Part shown: positions 35,290 through 47,200 of the stretch, piece by piece | How positions within the stretch are numbered: the stretch's first letter is position 1 | Layout of the letters: each line of letters starts with the position of its first letter | Assembly: GCA_010015655.1 (NCBI GenBank) | Contig: ML976703.1 | Coordinates: 502,333 to 562,119, forward strand | Origin: Bimuria novae-zelandiae CBS 107.79 | Lineage: Eukaryota; Ascomycota; Dothideomycetes; Pleosporales; Didymosphaeriaceae | Direction of reading: 5' to 3' | DNA length: 59,787 bases | The notes under the pieces: generated by a model | What the model was told of the DNA's origin: nothing | The model's database searches: none | The model's input: only the letters and a program-made list of their open reading frames with translations | Made by a program: the position numbers and the translations under genes

Positions 35290-36216
35290 TGATTCTTACG
35301 GTCTCAATGGTTGTGTGTCCAGGTGGTATCTCAAGGGCAGATTACCATAGGTACAATACAAACAGTAGTTCACAACACCTGGCAACGTTTTATGTGCTAA
35401 ATGTACCCCGCAATCCGTGGGATTCCGCCCCGCATTTGAAGGTGTAGGAACAGACATTGGCAACCATTACGTGGGACCGTCTATGCTAAGGTTGCCCGCA
35501 CCGAGTGTTGACTCGCTTCTGAAGAAGGTACATGTAGCGGAACGGAACCGAGATATCTTTAAAACCAGCAACTTGCAACTGATATATCTCATAAAATGGT
35601 TGTAATTACCAGCAACTTCCAGGATCCCGAGAATATGGACCGAGGCAATTTAGCAGCTTGCTCCACAATGACATCATGGATGGCCGTTACATTTAGCACC
35701 ACCTAGGGAAAGTCTGGCGAGTATACCTTCGCCATCGTCGTGGCCCCGCCATCCATCATAACATTTGGAAGAATCTTCTGTCATGTGGTACGTGGAGTGT
35801 CGCCAGTAAGGCACTCTTGGTACCCAGGTCCGACGCCTTGTAAAGTTGCGGCTCTGTATTGGACTGGTCGGTTCGAACGGAAGAATGTCATGTGTACTGC
35901 GCTTCCTCACGCTGAACAAACGCAGTTATACCCGCACCTACCTCATCCGGTCGGCTGATACTTGCAGGTCGGTGAAGATAGGGGAATTGAGGTGTGGCAG
36001 CAGGAAGTCACATTGCGGTAGTGAAACTTCCTATTCGGGTAATTTCGGAGCACCTATCAGACATAGCGAACTCTTGCTCTCCGGCTGAAATCTTACTTCT
36101 GGTCCGTGCACCGAAACACCGTCCTTTTCAAATCGAGCAGGAAGGCTCAAGGTTCCCTTCACGCACTCTCTTTTGATGCTCAGTAGAATATAGACTTCTC
36201 GAATTGCACGCGATGA
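35290..36216. other. Intergenic, no gene seen
   Basis: Short overlapping ORFs only. It includes the promoter of the cyclase gene and the 3' side of the BTB-like gene. Confidence 0.5.
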
Positions 36217-37953
36217 CTATGCGGTTCCCGGTCTCCTACTCGGGACATCCCAGTCCCACACCTCATCCCCATCCTGCCTCCTCGTCCCAGCCGCCGCTGG
36301 ACCCAACTCTATTGGCCTACTATTAACACTAATCATCCTCTGAAGCATCTCACCATCTGCATAATTCCTCAGAAACTCCACGCCCGTCTGCGGCACGGGT
36401 TTCCTGCTAATCAAGCCTCGCCCTGGCCTATCAATAACGCTCTTCTTATGGGTCGGTTTGTCATTTTCAATCGATCTGATAGAGCTGACAGACCATGAGC
36501 GCGTGGAGCGTCTGCGAGGTGTCGGCGTTCGGGTCAGTCTGAAAGACTGGACGATCTGCTTGGTCGTTGGGGTAGGGGTTCGCGGAGTGCGCGAAGTCCG
36601 TGGAGGGGAGGAGGGCGCGATCGGCGGGCGGGCGACTTCGACTGGAATGTTGAAAAAATCGGGACCGGGAGCATCATCAGGGTCCGTCCAGAAATCGAGG
36701 AGTTGGAGAGACTCGTCGGCTATCGCGGGCATCGAAGCTGAAATCCCGGTAGATGGTGCTCCTTGTGCACCGCCTCTTAGCTCAGCTGATTCACCTTGTT
36801 GATTAAGTTCGAGCTTTTTTAGCCTGGGTGGAGTTGGCGCGCCTGCTAGGCCATGGCGAATGGAAGGATGCAAGCTGAGTTGCAGAGGTATACGTAGGCT
36901 CGAAGTACCCTTCATCTCCATTCCTGTCAGCATGTTGGTGTTTGTAATACTTGCTAACGCTTTTGGATGAATTCTCAAAGATGGTAGCAAATGCTGCGGC
37001 TCCTTCCGAAGGAAGGAAGGCGTAAGATCTGATAGACCAAGAACTTTACGCTTGCTTTGTGACCTTCGCTTCGTCGGGGTGGAAGCTTGTCCCTCGGTAT
37101 CCCCCTTGGAGGCACCTCGGGCTTCTTGTATAATGGAACTTGGCTTCAAGCACAGCGTAGTAGGCGTATTGCTGTGAGACATGGGACCGGATGCCGAAGG
37201 CCTTTGCGCCGCCGCCGGACTGGCTAGCATTGGTATAGGAATGGCTTCCACTTCGTCCGTTCTCACTGGCTTGTCTTCAGTCGAAGCTTCCGCTGTCCGT
37301 GGGGACTTCTTTGTGGCCACCGAAGTCCCATATTTCTTGATGCTTTCAATATAGTCCATCTTTCGCCTTTCCCCTAACAAGCCTTTCATCCATCCCACCA
37401 ATATTCGCGCCCTCTGCAGCTCCATTTGGAACATGTGTCCTAGAACGAAACACAGTAGAGCATCACCCACTTGGCCCATCTCGATTCCCCAGAGATAGTC
37501 CAAAAGCTCTAGGTCGGGCTCTTGTTGTGGCGCGAGCCATCGATTAAGTTGATCTAGGATGTAGTGCTGGAAGTCTGGGTCTTCGAGGCGACTTCCCAAA
37601 ACATGTGCTTGGATAAGATCGAAGCAGTCCCGCCAGACAAGCGTGTGATGTGGTTGTGCAACCGGCCCAGTTTCATCGTGCAGGAAGAGAGGAGCGTCGC
37701 CAGATCTTAGCCACCATGCGTACAGCTTTAGTGCTGCAGGCTCGACATCTGGCAGTTCAATGGTAATGGTATCACCATGCGCTGGAGGCGGCTTCATGCG
37801 CGTGCGGAGGTATGCACATCGTTCAACAACTGCGAGAGGCAAGTCGACAGAGCGTTGCGCGATATCATCTTCAGAAATTTTTCGCCCGGCTAACAGATGG
37901 ACTTTTGGGCTTTCTCGGTTTTGCGTTGAGTATGCAGATTCTTTGGCGGACAT
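36217..37953 (-). CDS. BTB/POZ-like domain protein, fungal-specific
   Basis: A 578-residue single ORF. Residues about 18-190 resemble the BTB-like domain common in fungal orphan proteins: VHLLAGRKISEDDI, LPLAVVERCAYLRTRM, TIELPDVEPAALKLYAWWL, then helices with LIQAHVLGSRLEDPDFQHYI and GDALLCFVLGHMF. The remainder is Ser/Pro/Arg-rich and probably disordered, with a PRTPTPTTKQ stretch and many SP/TP sites. BTB domains mediate dimerisation or cullin-3 binding, but neither is shown here. It is divergent from a decayed BTB-like gene starting near 38294. Confidence 0.65.
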   Translation of the reverse strand: MSAKESAYSTQNRESPKVHLLAGRKISEDDIAQRSVDLPLAVVERCAYLRTRMKPPPAHGDTITIELPDVEPAALKLYAWWLRSGDAPLFLHDETGPVAQPHHTLVWRDCFDLIQAHVLGSRLEDPDFQHYILDQLNRWLAPQQEPDLELLDYLWGIEMGQVGDALLCFVLGHMFQMELQRARILVGWMKGLLGERRKMDYIESIKKYGTSVATKKSPRTAEASTEDKPVRTDEVEAIPIPMLASPAAAQRPSASGPMSHSNTPTTLCLKPSSIIQEARGASKGDTEGQASTPTKRRSQSKRKVLGLSDLTPSFLRKEPQHLLPSLRIHPKALASITNTNMLTGMEMKGTSSLRIPLQLSLHPSIRHGLAGAPTPPRLKKLELNQQGESAELRGGAQGAPSTGISASMPAIADESLQLLDFWTDPDDAPGPDFFNIPVEVARPPIAPSSPPRTSRTPRTPTPTTKQIVQSFRLTRTPTPRRRSTRSWSVSSIRSIENDKPTHKKSVIDRPGRGLISRKPVPQTGVEFLRNYADGEMLQRMISVNSRPIELGPAAAGTRRQDGDEVWDWDVPSRRPGTA

Positions 37954-38293
37954 CTTGGCAACTAGGGTCGATGTCGCAGTCTGTTTGGGGGTCTTGTCCA
38001 GGTCCGGTGCTTGCCTCTCCTTTGAGTCGACGTGTGGAAATGTGATTGACTTGAACTTGTGTCGGCTGTTCTGTGAGTCAAAACTCTATGCGATTCGTAC
38101 CCTGTGACACGTTCAAGGGCGCTGTCACTTTTCTCACTTCTTCACTGAAGCTCACTTCCTCCACCAACGCAGCGCATCGCAACGCGGCATACTCTCTTTG
38201 AATACTGCAATTCATCCACGTCTTCAAGATGCCATGGGGATGTACAAATAGGCTTCGACGCAAATATAAAAGACGCCAATCTGGTATAAAGCT
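37954..38293. promoter_or_regulatory. Divergent spacer between two BTB-like genes
   Basis: About 340 bp between the BTB-like gene on the minus strand and the decayed plus-strand neighbour. No core promoter motif could be placed with confidence. Confidence 0.3.
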
Positions 38294-40152
38294 GTGTATC
38301 TTCCCTCGACCATCTCCTTTCTGCGAACTGAGACAGCGACCGAAACCGCCGCCACGAAGATTCAGCAGCATGCTAGGACAGGGACACCGTATCAAAATCC
38401 TTCAGAACTGAGTCCGAAGCAGAGCCCTCTGCGGAGCGCTTCATTTACGTCTTTCTGGTCTTCCGGATCATCGTCCACTCCGACTCGAAAATTGGTAAAG
38501 AGAATGCCGAGCGTGAAGAATGGACCAAAGACAGGAATCCAGTCGCTGGTGATTGGAGCTCCACAGAATTTCAAGAAAGGATCGTCCGCGACCAACTTAC
38601 TGATTGGAATGGGAGTGCCGACTTTGAGGGGCGGGTAGCTATCATTGTGCCTCAGAGATTAGATTCGCCAGAAGACGATGCAGCTAGTTTGTTATCTTTG
38701 GGGTCCTTTGCCAAAGAATATAGGCTCCCGCCACGTACTGAAACTGAAGCGCCTCCCTTAGCGCACCGGCATACGGCACCACCAAAGGTCACACTACCCA
38801 GCCCGCACCCGCTCAAGTCGAACCCACCAGAACCGAAACAGACTGGACCACTGTCGCCTGCAATTGGATTAGACGGATGCAATGTTCAACTTTTGGGAGT
38901 CGATGGAAACCAATGTCGTAATAGTGGCCACGATGAGACCAATCCAGCTCGAATATCGTCTGAACACATAGTATTGTGGGCAGGTACCGACCCTGGAAGC
39001 CCCCTTTTGCCTTTTGCGACGAGAGAGAAGAACGCCGCGGCGCCCGAATCAGAAAGCTCCTCATCTTCAAGCCAGGTCACACCTATCGCTGAGGACAAAA
39101 GTCAGAAAATAGCAGAGAGCGCCAGTCACCCCAGAAGGTCCCGTCAATCGCCCATCGGACCACTCCCGCTTGAGATGAGGGAGTCGCTGAAGATCTGGCA
39201 GAGGTATACGGCCACGGGGATCATAGACGTCGACATTTGTCCCGAGGCTCTCGATGGCGGCGGCAACTACACTTGGATGCATTGCTGGGGTCTCTTCAAT
39301 ATTTACCCCTTTGGTGCGTCTTTCATGGACAATATCGAATTCACCGATCGGGTCATGGATATGCTGTGCAAGAATATCAAGCCAGGGCAAGCGGCTGATG
39401 TCGATACGATTTCCCTGATCTTTACCACCAGGAACATCTCTTCGCGTTTGAAGCGCTTCGTGGTCGATCGATGCATCGATGCTAGAGCGAAGAACTTTCA
39501 TTGAGGTCTCACCAGAGGTCTACCGCGTGAGTTTGTAGTCTATGCCCTCGAAACGGCACCGGAGTGGTTGAGTAATTCTAGCTGGAGAGAACAGGCAGAG
39601 TCACCTTGTCGATACCACCGACATAAGAGGCCACAGGACTGTTATTTGCGAAAGTTTAATGATCTAACAAAGTTTGTCACTGAGCGCGATAGACAAGTTG
39701 TGGGGAACTGGAAGACAAGAAAGAGCTGCACTAGCACGTAGGTGCGCTTCGATCTGGACACAATCAAATTCAAACATTCCGCCCTGGAGAATTTGGGTGT
39801 TGATGAACCACTGACGGTTCCTGAAGGAGAAAAAAAGAAGATACCTTCTGGAGGAGTGAAGATAGACCAAGTTTTGTCCACGGCCAGCAGACCGGAGAGC
39901 ATTGCAAGCGTGCTGGAACCTAAGGATGAGGGAGTGTCAACGGCGAAAGCGTGCAGGATTGTCAAGCCATCTCGGTCGTCAACGTTACACCGCCCTCAGA
40001 GATGGTCGGAACTCCATCTCCATCTTACGAGGCCACGCGAGAAGACAGGCTCGTGCCATCGCCGCCGACTTGCTGGCCTAACGTGAGCCAGGTCAGCGCC
40101 TCTACAGACTGTTCGCTACCTGGATCCTATCCGGAGTCTATGGTCAGCTGTT
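38294..40152 (+). pseudogene. Decayed BTB-like gene
   Basis: The longest open part (38647-39504) encodes a disordered region. A BTB-like C-terminal half follows: GGNYTWMHCWGLFNIYPFG, DNIEFTDRVMDMLCKNI, LKRFVVDRCIDARAKN. The reading then needs a local shift (FIEVSPEVY between about 39497 and 39524) and returns to the first frame for REFVVYALETAPEWLS. It meets TAG 39739-39741, probably a former CAG, and continues VRFDLDTIKFKHSALENLG. A further shift near 39960 would use VVNVTPPSEMVG. An open frame at 38294-38638 (RKLVKRMPSVKN, GAPQNFKKGS) may be its 5' part. No start ATG fits all of it. It resembles the divergent neighbour in type, though not closely. Confidence 0.55.
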
Positions 40153-40732
40153 GATCTCTGGCAATGGATGACGTGCAGGGCGATGGTGGTGCTATGAGGC
40201 GGAGTGGCAGTAGCTGATTGTTCAAGTGCTCTGCGGCGTCTGCGGGTTAACGTGCGGGTACCATAGGTATGTACTTTAGAGCCGTGCTTCTGAGTCAAGA
40301 GGAAATGGCACCTGTATTCCATTTTTTTGTCACACAGGGGTAGTTTAGTAAATTCTGATTCATATGCTGGTTTCTTCGTGTTCTTCGTTCACTGGTGGAG
40401 TGGCCTCCGATGACTGTGTCAGCCCCTATGCTTGCTCAAGAATGCGAGCATCAGAGCCATAGCTACTTCCGACACGAACAAAGCACAGGCTGGCATTAGA
40501 TCGATGAAGATGGTGGTGCGAAATGGAAGCTGAAGGAGGAAGCGTAGGAAGCAATTAGGTGCCGGGGGTGCAGCACTGAATTCCTCGGCGTTGGCTCGAC
40601 GTTAACCCCGCCCTAATTCCGGGCAAGCGCGAAGACCGCACCCGCCTCACCACTCAGGAAAGATATGTGCACTTCCTACCCACGCCCTCGCAGCTTCTCC
40701 AGGATGTGACACAAACCGGACTCAAGTCCACC
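40153..40732. other. Intergenic, PEBP upstream region
   Basis: No gene seen. An open frame from GTG 40667 leads into the PEBP gene but lacks an ATG. Confidence 0.4.
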
Positions 40733-41347
40733 ATGTGGCTTCTCCGCATGATAGAATACTGTCTCGGCCGTCTCCTCTACCACCGCCGCGGCTACGACGC
40801 TGACTGCTTCTTCAACAGCGTCGCGTTCAAGAAGCATCCGAAGCCAACCATCCCCCTCGAGTCGCCCGACTGCGGGTCCTCCTGCGCCCATCTGCGCGAT
40901 GAATACTCAGCTTTTGGCGCCGGTCGCATTCCCAGCTTCACATGGCCGAAGGCCTCTCCGAAAGTGAAGGAGTACCTCTTCCTCGCCGAAGACCCAGACT
41001 CGCCGCTGGGGCATGCGAACGTACATGCTCTATACCTCGGTATACCACCCACGAGCACTTCGCTATTGCCGGAAGATTTGGAGCTTGTGAAGGAAGAGGA
41101 TGGTGTGAAGGTCATCAAGAGCGGCTGGAGGGTGGGGAAGAATAGGAAGGGTTGGGTGTATATTCCCGCGAGGCCGCCGAGAGGACATGGTCCGCACCGG
41201 TACTACTTCGAGCTGGTCGCCCTGAGCGAGAAGCTGGATCTGGAGAGGATGAGCAAGGTGCCAACGAAGGAAGAAGTCGCGGGTGCTATCGATGGGAAGA
41301 TGGTGGAATGGGGACGGTGGGATGCGACATATGAGAGTAGATTTTGA
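40733..41347 (+). CDS. PEBP/YbhB-like phosphatidylethanolamine-binding family protein
   Basis: 204 residues from ATG 40733, which has a good CCACC context; the frame is open 66 nt upstream but only from GTG. The PEBP ligand-site block is LFLAEDPDSPLGHANVHALY and the second block is PARPPRGHGPHRYYFELVAL, as in the bacterial YbhB/fungal PEBP type. Length fits the family. The N-terminal WLLRMIEYCLGRLLYHRRG could be a short amphipathic or targeting helix. PEBPs bind phospholipid head groups or act as inhibitors; the role here is open. Confidence 0.8.
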   Translation: MWLLRMIEYCLGRLLYHRRGYDADCFFNSVAFKKHPKPTIPLESPDCGSSCAHLRDEYSAFGAGRIPSFTWPKASPKVKEYLFLAEDPDSPLGHANVHALYLGIPPTSTSLLPEDLELVKEEDGVKVIKSGWRVGKNRKGWVYIPARPPRGHGPHRYYFELVALSEKLDLERMSKVPTKEEVAGAIDGKMVEWGRWDATYESRF

Positions 41348-41563
41348 GGTGCTACGACAGCTTACAGGAGGATCAAGACTAGCAGTGTAAAGGAAAATTA
41401 TGCATGTAAATGTCAAGACTACGTTGGACCTGCAAAAAATTTACAAGACTTGTCAGATTTCAATCTCTATGGCATTGCGAGTGTCTGCATCCGCGGCCTG
41501 CTTCCTGCCCACAGAGCGGCCAAAAATGCAACACGCTTTTTCCTGGGACATGCAGAAAAGCTT

Positions 41564-41574
41564 AAAAAAAAAAA
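41564..41574 (-). terminator. Pol III T-run terminator of tRNA-Thr
   Basis: Eleven consecutive T residues on the minus strand directly after the tRNA 3' end. Confidence 0.9.
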
Positions 41575-41657
41575 GCCCACACCCCGAATCGAACGAGGGA
41601 TCTTCGCATTTGCATGTTGTATACGAGTGCGACGCTGTACCACTAAGCCATGCGGGC
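41575..41657 (-). tRNA. tRNA-Thr (anticodon CGT) with 12-nt intron
   Basis: The minus strand folds as a tRNA. The acceptor stem is GCCCGCA with TGTGGGC (one G-T), the D arm is in TGGCTTAGTGGTACAGC, the anticodon stem TCGCA/TGCGA with loop CTCGTA+A, and the T arm is CCTCG-TTCGATT-CGGGG. The sequence TACAACATGCAA sits one base after the anticodon, the canonical nuclear tRNA intron site. The A box (TGGCTTAGTGGTA) and B box (GTTCGATTC) are both present. Confidence 0.92.
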
Positions 41658-42403
41658 ATCGATTGCGATGGAATACTTTAAAAGTAAACGTAAACTGCGA
41701 GACGTCTTGGCAGTGTTCAGAATGAATTAATAAATAAATAATGCTCATTAAAATGAGTGTCTCTATCATGCTTTCCATCGTGGAGTAGCTTTTGTTGTCT
41801 GACTACCGAACCAAGATGTGCGTGTGTGGGGCAGTAACTACTCGCTTGCGCGGGGCTTTCCAGTAGCAGTCGTGGTGATTGTAACAAGATCGGAGTCTGG
41901 CGCATCTACATTGAGAAATCAGACACTAGAGACCTTTTTCCTTGCTCGATGTATTCGAAACCTAGATCCTCTCTCTTCCCTCGACATATTGCTATCGTCT
42001 GCTGCTGTGGAGGCTCTGTTCTACCATTGCTGGGACCCAAGAACCTTAAGCTATCGAATTTCCACTAGCCACGTTTCTATTCTTTCTCTCGGAAACTTGC
42101 TCTGGTTTCATACAATATAGCTAATTAATAAAGTAGTTGAAGCACATTGGGGGAGCAGCGCACGGTCTTTTAGACGCGTCTTAGGCTCAAGTGTACAAAG
42201 CGACGCGCCGCTGAACCGCATCGCGTCCTACTTGCACACCCACCCGCCAAACCTGCACTCCTGCACGCGCATCGTGCGCACCGAGGCAGTCCAGCTCTAT
42301 GATGCTTGGCAAGCGGTATCTACAACGTGATAGTTGGCGTGCCCCCTCATAAATCGCTCGGATATCAATCGCACGTCGCAGTGCCGAACCTTGCTCATCC
42401 ACC
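41658..42403. other. Intergenic between tRNA and methyltransferase-like gene
   Basis: No gene seen. It includes the upstream region of the tRNA on the minus strand and of the plus-strand gene at 42404. Confidence 0.4.
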
Positions 42404-42991
42404 ATGAACACCGAGAGCACCCTCGACACCTCTCTTTGTCCCAAGCCAGAATTGCCGCTCCCCTGCCTGTCTACAAAGTCGACCGTTTATCCCGGTTGTT
42501 GCCTGGCTCTCAGCGTCCCGCTCCTCGCCCACCTCCACGCGCTCCTCCCCCAGCCGCCAGCCCTCACGCTCTCCATCGGCTCCGGCTACGGCCTCCTCGA
42601 AGCCATACTACTCAATCCACCTTACAACGTAAACATCGTCGGTGTCGAGGTCCAGCCTAGCCCAAACACACATCTACCGCATACGCGCCACCGTACGGTA
42701 CCTGGAAGTCGGTTTTTAGAACCGCTGGCGCAGGAGGCCGGTGTGTGGATGTTTGCATATCCCAGGAGGGTAGGCTTGTTGGATGAGTATTTGAGGGAGC
42801 ATGGCGGAGGGAAGGTGGAGATGGTGGTGTGGATTGGGCCGACAATGGACTGGGAGGACTATCGGGGCTGCTTCGAAGAGTGGCAGGTCGAAGCGAAGAG
42901 TGCAGAAGAGGTTGGTGGGAGGGCGTGGGAAGTCATTGCGGTGGCACGAAAGAGTGTCGGCGCATTGACATTCGTACGAGACGCCTTATGA
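42404..42991 (+). CDS. Methyltransferase-like hypothetical protein
   Basis: 195 residues from ATG 42404 (context CCACCATG). ALTLSIGSGYGLLEAILL resembles the glycine-rich SAM-binding motif I, and VNIVGVEVQPSPN resembles the acidic motif at the end of strand 2. Later motifs (VEMVVWIGPTMDWEDYRGCF) would be strand 4. It is short for a complete Rossmann methyltransferase, so it may be a reduced, possibly non-catalytic member. Substrate is unknown. Confidence 0.55.
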   Translation: MNTESTLDTSLCPKPELPLPCLSTKSTVYPGCCLALSVPLLAHLHALLPQPPALTLSIGSGYGLLEAILLNPPYNVNIVGVEVQPSPNTHLPHTRHRTVPGSRFLEPLAQEAGVWMFAYPRRVGLLDEYLREHGGGKVEMVVWIGPTMDWEDYRGCFEEWQVEAKSAEEVGGRAWEVIAVARKSVGALTFVRDAL

Positions 42992-44229
42992 AAGGGTATT
43001 TGGCACACTTGAAGAACTGGAGGCCCAGGAGCGGACCTGAGGTCTGTCGTCGAGCAGATGACACATCGCTTTACCCACTTGATGAGCATGAAGGACGCGC
43101 TGCTTCAGATTGGCGTCGCCCTTTACACCACGCCTATCACGACCCGGAGGAATGACGAAATGCCGCGTCGATAACATGCAAGACGAGCAATTTCGAAGAA
43201 AGCATGCGGGTGCGACTTTGCTTTTGACAACGCACAACTACCACTATTTGACGAAAGAAGCTAGCCTTCCTTCAGGCTCTTGGGATCCTATCAGCTTGCG
43301 TCTTATTCGACAGAAGCTTGTAACTTCGAATGCTCCTAATATCGATATTCTTCTCCCTTTACAAGTCGTCGTGAAAGCAGCCTGTGGCCTGCGTAACCGA
43401 CTATGTCTCTGGATAGTCTTGTCGATGAGCGAGCGTAGTAATGTGCGTTGCGCATGAAGATCTATGAGCTGATGAAACCAAACGTAGGTGCCCTCCCGAA
43501 GTTTTTGCTCATATGCAAGCCGGAGCGCGCACCATCATACATCCTTCCAAACTCGAGCATCGTCACAGCGTCTTGTGCACCAGTATGAGATGATCGCATC
43601 ATATCTGCAAGGCTTGGAAACCAATATCATCCTGAAGCCAGCGATTTGTGAATGACGTCAGCGTCTTCTCACAAGCTGATACTAGAGTCTTGCAGAATGC
43701 TGACTTCGTAGAGCAGTATGGAGTGACAAGTACGGACAGAACCTGCGATGGAGCAGATTTCGTTTTGGCGTTCTCCTTTTGCTAAGCTATCCCATCGAAC
43801 GCCAGTGGTCCAATTCTTCGTGTTTTTCGTTATCTTCTTTCGTTGTGCGTCACTCATGGCTTCTTTCTTTCCCTTCAATCCTCTTTGCGTTCCGTTCCCG
43901 TCCAACATGCAACACCGCTGGACAGCGGCCTCGACGGCTTGGCTCTTTCGTCGCCGATTCATTGTTCACTCTCTTTGTCCTGGCAACACACGAGACGCCA
44001 CTGCCTGTACAAATATGGAGATAAAGTTTACCTTCCAACAGCCCGCCGTCCGCCTTTATTACCTTGCGCAATAATTTCTGGGATCAACACTCGTTCAGCA
44101 TCGCGCTATATTCTACACCACGACTAGGGAATCGGTTGAGTTACTATCTGTTGACACTACACGTTGTAGCGACAGCCCCTCACCAACATAGCGCTGGCTG
44201 GTGCTGGGGAGTGGGCGGCTGCGCATCCT
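42992..44229. other. Intergenic, upstream of the giant split gene
   Basis: Frames on both strands are short. 43040-43260 reads protein-like in pieces on the plus strand but breaks repeatedly, and I could not assign it. The frame of the downstream gene is open back to about 44170, so a 5' exon could end near 44169 (TTGTAG). Confidence 0.35.
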
Positions 44230-47200
44230 ATGCCAGCGGCTTACGCCTACGCTGCGTTTGTAGGCGCATTCACTGTCCCCCATTACTTCCCTAACGTCAC
44301 GACTATTCGACCAATCACCATTGATCAGAATCCTATTAACATAACGGATATCAACACGGTAATTGAGAAAATTGAAAGGGATCGAGGACAAGGGACGCTG
44401 ATTACAACCGGCCACGATTATCGACCAGATATCCTCGGTAAAATCAATTACGATAATTCCATTAACAAAATTCTCCCCGGTAACCAGAAGGCTTGCGAGG
44501 ATTTGAGCCGGGTAATCGACCACTGCCTAAGAGAAGGTCACTGGATGGACTGGTTGCATAATGTTTACTATGGACGTCAAGCTCTCAATTGTAGTGACTG
44601 GTACGACACTAGTCGTTGGTATCTTACGAAAGTCTCTTGGCCGGAAATAATCGACTCGTATCTGCTAGAGGAGGCAAAAGCGAGGGAACTGAAACCACAT
44701 GCAGATTGCTCACGGCCCTGGCCGATCTGTAAGAGGAAATTACCCCTGCCACCCCTTCCGCCGCCTCCTCCGCCGCCTCCTCCGCCACTACCTCCTCCGC
44801 CCGGACCCAAAAAGAATAACACATCCTCTAGTAGCAAGTCGATTCCGCCGAATTCGGTTACTGGAGCCATAACTGAACTTAGGACGGTGACACATAACAT
44901 CAGGGGAGACGTTACGGTACCGCACTCACAGGCATGCACTCGTTCGGGAGTTTTTCAAACTGGTCCTACCAAGACCATCACCACTTGCATCTACACTACG
45001 GTGACGACTATGCTTCCGGTCACTGTGAACTGGGTTTTGACTGTCACGGAGACGGAGCACTGGAGTGGGATCCCGTATACCCTGTTTTCAACGGATGCAC
45101 CGAATACCGAGACAAGGGATTATGTATGTGAGCTACCGGCATGTCAAACTAGCACAGCGACCTATTGGGATATAAGAACTACGACAATCGTCCACTCCCC
45201 GAAGCCAACACCGGGACTTAATACGAATGCCATGGTATGGTTCGGAAAGGCGATTAATTCTACAAGCGAGGGTGTAAAAGATTTGTTCGGTGGGGCAAAT
45301 TGGGAGTGGCTGAAGCGGACCACAAGAGATTCGTCGTCTCAGAAAGGTACTCCGATAGGTCCAGATGATTCAAGTAGACCTCAAGGGCCGGAGAAACCAA
45401 AAGAACCAAGAGGACCGGAAGTACCAGGAGTACCACCAACATCAACAAATTATTCCTTGCCGTCGTTGTGGCAGTCGCCTTCTGCAGTCGTCTGCGTTAT
45501 CCTACTGATGGGCAACTTCCTCTGGCAATGGGTCGTCTTCTTTTACAACTGGGGAAAACATTTCAATGCGGCAATGACAACATTGTTTTGGAGATATGTG
45601 TCCGCCTCTTACGCTCGCCCGATCGCCAAGTCGGTCAATTTCGTGATATCGCCCGTTTACGAAGGTGGAATTATCTATCGTTTCTTGGAGGCTCTCAGGG
45701 TATATGAGGTACCCAATTTCGGCGACAGATGGTGCCATGCGTTCTGCGCCGCTGGGGGTATGGAGCACACGTACTACCATGTCACGCGAAACTCCAGGGA
45801 AGTTCTCGCCTACTTTCTTGAGATGATCAAGAGTTTCAAGAAGGGGAGCTCTACGAAAACCGCCCATTATCTCCGCCATACTGTCCTCAATTATTACTGG
45901 TGTTCTTACCACCTTAGAAGAGAGCTCCCCGCCTGGCCAGGGGCTTCGGAGGTGCTTCTACGCGGCGGTCTCATTGTAGCGGCCATCGTGTTGGTGCATG
46001 GCTTCCTTGTGTTTGCGAGGCGCTTCCCCCACCACCGTCGCTACGCAGGCTTGATATTGCTTGCCTTCGTCATCTGGTCCCTCAGAGTCCTCAACTGCTA
46101 CTTCGGCGGCTTTTTCTGGTGGGATGTTGTGTCTGTCTTCCTCGGCTATCTTGCTGCGCACCAAGTCTATTGGTTCACGAGGGAGAGGGCGCCGTGGCAC
46201 TTTAGCACACCAGAGAAACTATCCGAGGAGGTCATAGAATGGTACAGAAGATTTAGCTGGGAACAGCATCGTTTCGTAGTGCTCGAAGCCTTGATTGTTC
46301 TGATTTCCGCAGGACTGTTGGTACCATGCTGGAATGTCGCGAAAGTCTATCCTAGCGATACCTTGCCATTACCATCGCCCTTGTTCTACGCACTCAGCAT
46401 AGTCTTTGGCTATGCATTTGCCCGCTCATTTGTCCTCGAGGTCAGACGCAGGCCCAACCGTAGGCAGAGAGAAGTGGAACATTTCTCCTTATTTAGCTGG
46501 GCCGCCCCTTTGTACATCGTGGCTCAACAACGATACAACAACGGGTGCCTTGATTGGCCCAGCTTCGGCCTGGCGGTTTATCTCGGAATCAACCTTTACC
46601 GATTTCGCTTCGGTCGCAGGGTGGCCACAGATCCTCCCCCCAACGCGAGACCGTTCCTTATCCAACTGTACGAGGACTTTCAGAGATCTCTGGACACGAT
46701 CTTCGGCCTCCGAGATATCCAACAAGGTAGTGTGGGCCATCTATTCACCTCTTGGGACCGTTGGAGAATAGTGTTCCTCAATCTCACCGCAGCTTTCTCC
46801 ATTATCTCATATTTTGCTTGCGACCGGTGCAGTGGCACCAATCCCGATCGATGGCCAGGCATAGTCCTTCTTACCTCGCTTCCCGCTGTTCTCTTCCTCT
46901 ACAGGCTGTACTGTCGCTACCATACTGAAACCACATATCACGTTCTAGAAGGTCCGGTACAGTACTACTTATGGTATGGTCTGGCCGGCGCGGCCGGTGT
47001 CTACGCCTTCTGGGTGCTCGGCTGGGACTACTGCGCGAATGACCCGGTTGTGATGGGCCTGACTGTACTGGCTTGGTCATTGGTGCCTTGGCCACGTGAG
47101 ATGATCCGTGGTACCGATTTCTCATTCCCGAAACCGGGTAAACGTCCTCTAGCTCACGACCGGATCCGTTCTTTCTGGAAGGAGATCCCGAGGATACCGC

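Noticed and set aside
41400..41778. ORFs of about 60-100 codons on both strands
   Set aside because: They run across a tRNA gene that folds well and have no family signature.
42992..43650. Protein-like pieces after the methyltransferase-like gene, for example near 43050-43260
   Set aside because: A faint resemblance to a vesicle-tethering subunit was considered, but stops break every frame and no stable motif could be named.
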